From NCBI GenBank assembly GCA_035649235.1, contig DASRJX010000118.1, positions 1-7,466 on the forward strand: a stretch of DNA of 7,466 nucleotides, written 5' to 3'. The stretch is from DASRJX01 sp035649235. Its GTDB lineage: Bacteria; Acidobacteriota; Polarisedimenticolia; Gp22-AA2. Under the pieces are notes generated by a model. It was not told the origin of the DNA. It worked only from the letters and a program-made list of their open reading frames with translations, and searched no databases. A program made the translations under genes and the position numbers. Shown here piece after piece: positions 4,214-7,466 of this stretch; within the stretch, counting starts at the first letter, position 1, and every line of letters starts with the position of its first letter.

Positions 4214-7200
4214 GTCGGATCCCGATGCCGCGCGCGGGGCGGCCGGCGCCGCCTCCCCGCCGGCCGTCACCGCGACGATGTTGTCGTCGGGGTTGCGGTC
4301 GATCAGCTTGTTGAAAGGGTCGATGCCCGCTTTCCGCGGCTCCTGATCCACGACGAGCTCGATCACGTCCTCGGGCTTGTCGAGGCGGCGCTTCTCGAGG
4401 AGCAGGACCTTGCCTTCGGGAGGCGCGTCCTTCTCCTTGTCGCCGAACACGCCGACGTCCACCCAGTCGTCGAGGGCCACCAGGTTCTCCTGACCGGATC
4501 CATCGGCGTGGTACTTCGCCGAGGCGATCTCCAGCCGCACGACGTACCGGCCGTCGCCGCGCTTCACCCAGGTGGCGCTGGTGGCGCGGTTCTCGTACAG
4601 GGTGATGCTTCGGAAGAGATCGTCGATCAAAGACAGGCGATCGGACGGCACGGCCTCGCGGACGTAGTCCAGGAACTCCTTCGAGTAGGTGTAGGGCGGC
4701 TCCTGGAAGGCGACCGCCTTGACGTAGGCGGCCAGGGCCCGGTTGAGCGGCTCCGCCCCCACCAGGTCCCGCAGCGCGTACATGACCAGGCTGCCCTTGC
4801 GGTAGTGGATGTACGGCTGGTTCTCGACCAGGTACAGCGGCTGTTCCTCGATCAGCTCGCCCCCCCGGCCGCGCAGGTAATTGTCCAGCTCGTACTTCAG
4901 GAACCGGCGCATCCTCTCCGGTCCGAACTCCTTCTCCATCACCATGAGCGCCGAGTACTGGGCCATGGTCTCGACCATGAGTGTCGCGCCCTGCACGTTG
5001 CCGCTCATCACCTGATGCCCCCACCACTGATGCGCCACCTCGTGGGCCGTGACGTAGGAGACGTAGTCGATGGCCTCGGGGTCCTCGTCGAGCCGCGCGA
5101 TGAACCCGATGCTTTCCGAGAACGGGATGGTGTTCGGATAGGAGGAGGCGAACGACGCATAGCGCGGGAACTCGATGATGCGCACCTGCCGGTGCTGGAA
5201 GGGGCTGAAGTTGGCCGTGAAGTAGTCAAGCGATCGCTTCACCGCGGCGATCATCCGATCGACGTTGTAGGGGTGGCCGGGGTGGTAGTAGATCTCGATG
5301 GCGACGTCGTTCCAGCGGTCGCGCTTCACGGCGTACCGGCCCGACTGGTACGCGAAGAAGTCGAAGATCGGCGCGTCCATCTCGTACCGGAAGTAGCGCC
5401 GGCCGTCCGCCCGCCACTCCTTCGTGAGATACCCGGGGGCGATGGCGATCTGATCGGGGCTGGTGCTGACGGTGGTCGCGAAGCGCACCCAGTCGGCCTC
5501 GTTCGAGACGTAGCTGTTCAGGCGCGCCGCGGCGTCGTCGATCTTCGGAAAGCGCTGCACCGGAGAGAGGGAACGCTTGCGCCGCTCGTTCGGGTCGATG
5601 AGCTCGTTGATGCGCGGGTAGCCGAGGTGGGGGAAGTAGTCGACGCTCTCGATGAAGGTGCCGTTCTCCACCACCTTGGTGATCGAATCGTCGTTCACGA
5701 AGCCGCGGGTCGCGAGCGACAGATCGAAGTCGACCTGGCTCTCGTCGCCGGGAAGCAGGGGGCGGTCGAAACGGTAGATGCGATAGCCGAGATCCCCGTC
5801 CGTCATTTCGACGTGCGCGCCGCGCACCGACAGATCGCGGACGGAGACGTCGGGGTTGACGTAGAGATGGACCACCTCCACGGGCGCCTCGGTCTTGTTG
5901 CGAATCGCATAGTGGCCGCGGATGTCCACCCGCCGGATCTCGGGCCTTATGTCGACGTCGGCCTCGATGGCGGTGACGCGCGGGCCCCTGAGCGTCTCGT
6001 ACTGTCTGTAGCGCTTCTCGAACTCGGCCTGCCGGTCCAGCCGCGCCTTCGCCGGGAGGTAGCGGTTCAGGATGTTGGTGTTGTAGTAGATGTAGGCCCC
6101 GGTCGCGGCGGCTCCGGCGAGAGAGGCGGTCAGCGCCAGCGCCGCCCCGGGTCCGAGCCGCTGCCGCGCGACCCGCAGCCGGAGACCCGGGCGCGCGTCC
6201 GTGCCGCGCACCCAGAGCAGGTGGGCGACCGCCACGAGCGCCGCCGACATCAGGGCCCAGTAGATAGAGAACCAAATCAACGGCTGCACGAAGTGCCCGA
6301 AGCCGTTCATGTCGGAGTAGGGGGCGTCGGGGGCGGTTCCGAAGCGGTACAGGTGGTGCTCCAGCCGCATCGCGGGCAGGACCCGGCCCGTGAGGTAGAT
6401 GGCCGTCGAGACCAGCCACCCCAGGAACTTGTTGTTGGCGACCGCGTGGACGAAGAGGCAGAGCGCCGCCTGGAACAGGAACGGGGGCGCCGACACCAGG
6501 AACAGCCCCTTGAGGTAGAGCGGGATCTCGAAGTTGGTGTAGCCGCGGTAGATCTGGATGCCGATGGTCGTCAGCATCGCCGCCGCGTGCAGCACGAGGA
6601 CGAGTGTTGCGAGCGCGGCGAGCTTGGAGGCCCAGAGGACCCAGGACGGGACCGGCATGGCGTCCACCAGCTCCGACATCCTCAGCGTGCGCTCGCGCCA
6701 GACCATCTCGCCGCTGTAGAAGGTCAGGATCAGGAAAATGAGGATGCCGAACCCGCCTGCGGTGATGCGCAGCATGAGGTGGGTCACGGCGTAGACCGGG
6801 GTGCCGAACCGCTCGTCCAGGACGAGCGAATTGCCGACGAGGTTGAGCAGCCCGAAGAAGAGCATGACGAGGAACGGCAGCCCGCCGACGGCCCCGAGCG
6901 TCTCGAGGCGCGTCTGACGCAGGAACTGCTTCCAGGCCGTCGCCGGAGTGAAGTGCCGGGCGGCAGGCACCCGGCCGTCCGCGCGCGCCGGCGCCGCGGG
7001 CCGCGACGCCTCGGGCGCGGCATCGGCGCCCATCATCAGGAGCCGCCGCCGGCGCGCCTTGCCCGTCTCGACCGTGGTGAAGCGGAAGCGCACGTAGGTG
7101 AACGCCAGGATGAGCAGCGCCACGCCGACCCAGAGCAGGCGGTTCTGCAGCAGCACGCCCGTCAGGGAGAGGCTTCCGGCGTTCTTCTCGGACACGGTCC

Positions 7201-7466
7201 AGTACCGGGTCATCAGCTCGAAGGCGCCGATGCCATACGGATCGACGAGGGCGCCGATGGCCCGGTTGTCGAGGTCGTCGAGCATCACGCCGGCGATGGT
7301 GAAGCCGACGAAGAAGACCACGACGCCGGCGTAGGTGTAGACCAGGCTGCGGGTGAGGGTGGCGATGCAGAAGAAGATGGCGCCGGTCAGGAACAGGTTC
7401 GGCAGCACGAACACGAACAGCCCTTCGAGGTAGGGGTGCACCTGGAAGGGTCCGACGCGCGCCGGG
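4157..7466 (-). CDS. ABC-2-type permease / M1-family aminopeptidase fusion, N-terminus beyond window
   Basis: The frame is open through the right edge to the TAG at 4157-4159; GTG 7441 is internal, since GPFQ-type sequence continues before it. Numbering from that codon, 1094 residues are visible. The first 452 carry about ten hydrophobic segments (for example 8-30, 33-54, 101-118, 183-205, 222-242, 270-290, 385-410, 432-452), split by a basic cytosolic linker (127-180, ETGKARRRR). This is the layout of ABC-2 permease halves. After the last helix comes an extracytoplasmic M1 peptidase: a beta-rich domain (about 490-700), then the zinc site H800-E-V-A-H804, followed by Q-W-W-G-H. E824 is the probable third ligand and Y880 (IHYRKGS) the probable transition-state tyrosine. 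The GAMEN exopeptidase motif is replaced by SESIGF. A beta-rich end closes with GIDPFNKLIDRNPDDN and an Ala/Ser/Pro tail. The partner ATPase is expected just upstream, off-window. Substrate unknown; coupling of peptide cleavage with transport is inference. Confidence 0.9.
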   Translation of the reverse strand, partial: PARVGPFQVHPYLEGLFVFVLPNLFLTGAIFFCIATLTRSLVYTYAGVVVFFVGFTIAGVMLDDLDNRAIGALVDPYGIGAFELMTRYWTVSEKNAGSLSLTGVLLQNRLLWVGVALLILAFTYVRFRFTTVETGKARRRRLLMMGADAAPEASRPAAPARADGRVPAARHFTPATAWKQFLRQTRLETLGAVGGLPFLVMLFFGLLNLVGNSLVLDERFGTPVYAVTHLMLRITAGGFGILIFLILTFYSGEMVWRERTLRMSELVDAMPVPSWVLWASKLAALATLVLVLHAAAMLTTIGIQIYRGYTNFEIPLYLKGLFLVSAPPFLFQAALCLFVHAVANNKFLGWLVSTAIYLTGRVLPAMRLEHHLYRFGTAPDAPYSDMNGFGHFVQPLIWFSIYWALMSAALVAVAHLLWVRGTDARPGLRLRVARQRLGPGAALALTASLAGAAATGAYIYYNTNILNRYLPAKARLDRQAEFEKRYRQYETLRGPRVTAIEADVDIRPEIRRVDIRGHYAIRNKTEAPVEVVHLYVNPDVSVRDLSVRGAHVEMTDGDLGYRIYRFDRPLLPGDESQVDFDLSLATRGFVNDDSITKVVENGTFIESVDYFPHLGYPRINELIDPNERRKRSLSPVQRFPKIDDAAARLNSYVSNEADWVRFATTVSTSPDQIAIAPGYLTKEWRADGRRYFRYEMDAPIFDFFAYQSGRYAVKRDRWNDVAIEIYYHPGHPYNVDRMIAAVKRSLDYFTANFSPFQHRQVRIIEFPRYASFASSYPNTIPFSESIGFIARLDEDPEAIDYVSYVTAHEVAHQWWGHQVMSGNVQGATLMVETMAQYSALMVMEKEFGPERMRRFLKYELDNYLRGRGGELIEEQPLYLVENQPYIHYRKGSLVMYALRDLVGAEPLNRALAAYVKAVAFQEPPYTYSKEFLDYVREAVPSDRLSLIDDLFRSITLYENRATSATWVKRGDGRYVVRLEIASAKYHADGSGQENLVALDDWVDVGVFGDKEKDAPPEGKVLLLEKRRLDKPEDVIELVVDQEPRKAGIDPFNKLIDRNPDDNIVAVTAGGEAAPAAPRAASGSDSGETTAPAAQESSVPGTR

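Noticed and set aside
4062..6419. Two long minus-strand frames (4062-5027 and 5226-6419) inside the peptidase gene
   Set aside because: They are frame-shifted shadows rich in Arg, Gly and Pro. The overlapping frame holds HEVAH and the other family motifs without interruption.

Overview
The window is strongly GC-rich, gene-dense bacterial DNA. It carries seven protein-coding genes and no RNA gene, insertion sequence or CRISPR array that I can recognise. The gene set points to a high-GC, probably soil-type Gram-negative bacterium: a YacP-like NYN nuclease, an SdpR/SdpI pair, a membrane GT-C glycosyltransferase, and a giant ABC-permease/M1-aminopeptidase fusion. Such fusions are common in Acidobacteriota, Gemmatimonadota, Bacteroidota and some Proteobacteria. 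I cannot fix the phylum from the sequence.

Left part (1-1642, plus strand). The 3' part of a YacP/NYN-domain gene enters from the left edge. After a short spacer comes a compact two-gene operon, an SdpR-type ArsR-family autorepressor followed by an SdpI-family membrane protein, with an ATGA start/stop overlap. Its control region is unusually readable. A perfect TTGACA lies 17 bp from a weak -10, and an AT-rich inverted repeat with perfect 8-bp arms covers that -10 and ends on the Shine-Dalgarno. This layout indicates autorepression and fixes the start at GTG 714 rather than the upstream ATG 675.

Middle part (1643-4213). The sdpI end converges on a minus-strand glycosyltransferase family 39 (PMT_2/ArnT-like) gene across a 31-bp gap holding two small inverted repeats. 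Divergent from it are two small plus-strand genes that I do not recognise, 15 bp apart and probably cotranscribed. The first encodes a small protein with an extremely arginine-rich tail. The second encodes a 160-residue protein with a compact tryptophan/histidine-bearing core.

Right part (4157-7466, minus strand). A very long gene runs off the right edge. It encodes ABC-2-type permease segments fused to an extracytoplasmic M1-family zinc metallopeptidase with an intact HEVAH motif. Its 3' end overlaps the convergent small gene by 57 bp. The ATPase partner would be expected beyond the right edge.

Most of the window is ordinary chromosomal content. The points most worth a second look are the sdp operator/promoter, the peptidase active-site spacing, and the uncharacterised gene pair at 3299-4213. 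I saw no convincing evidence of a wholly new defence or mobile system.
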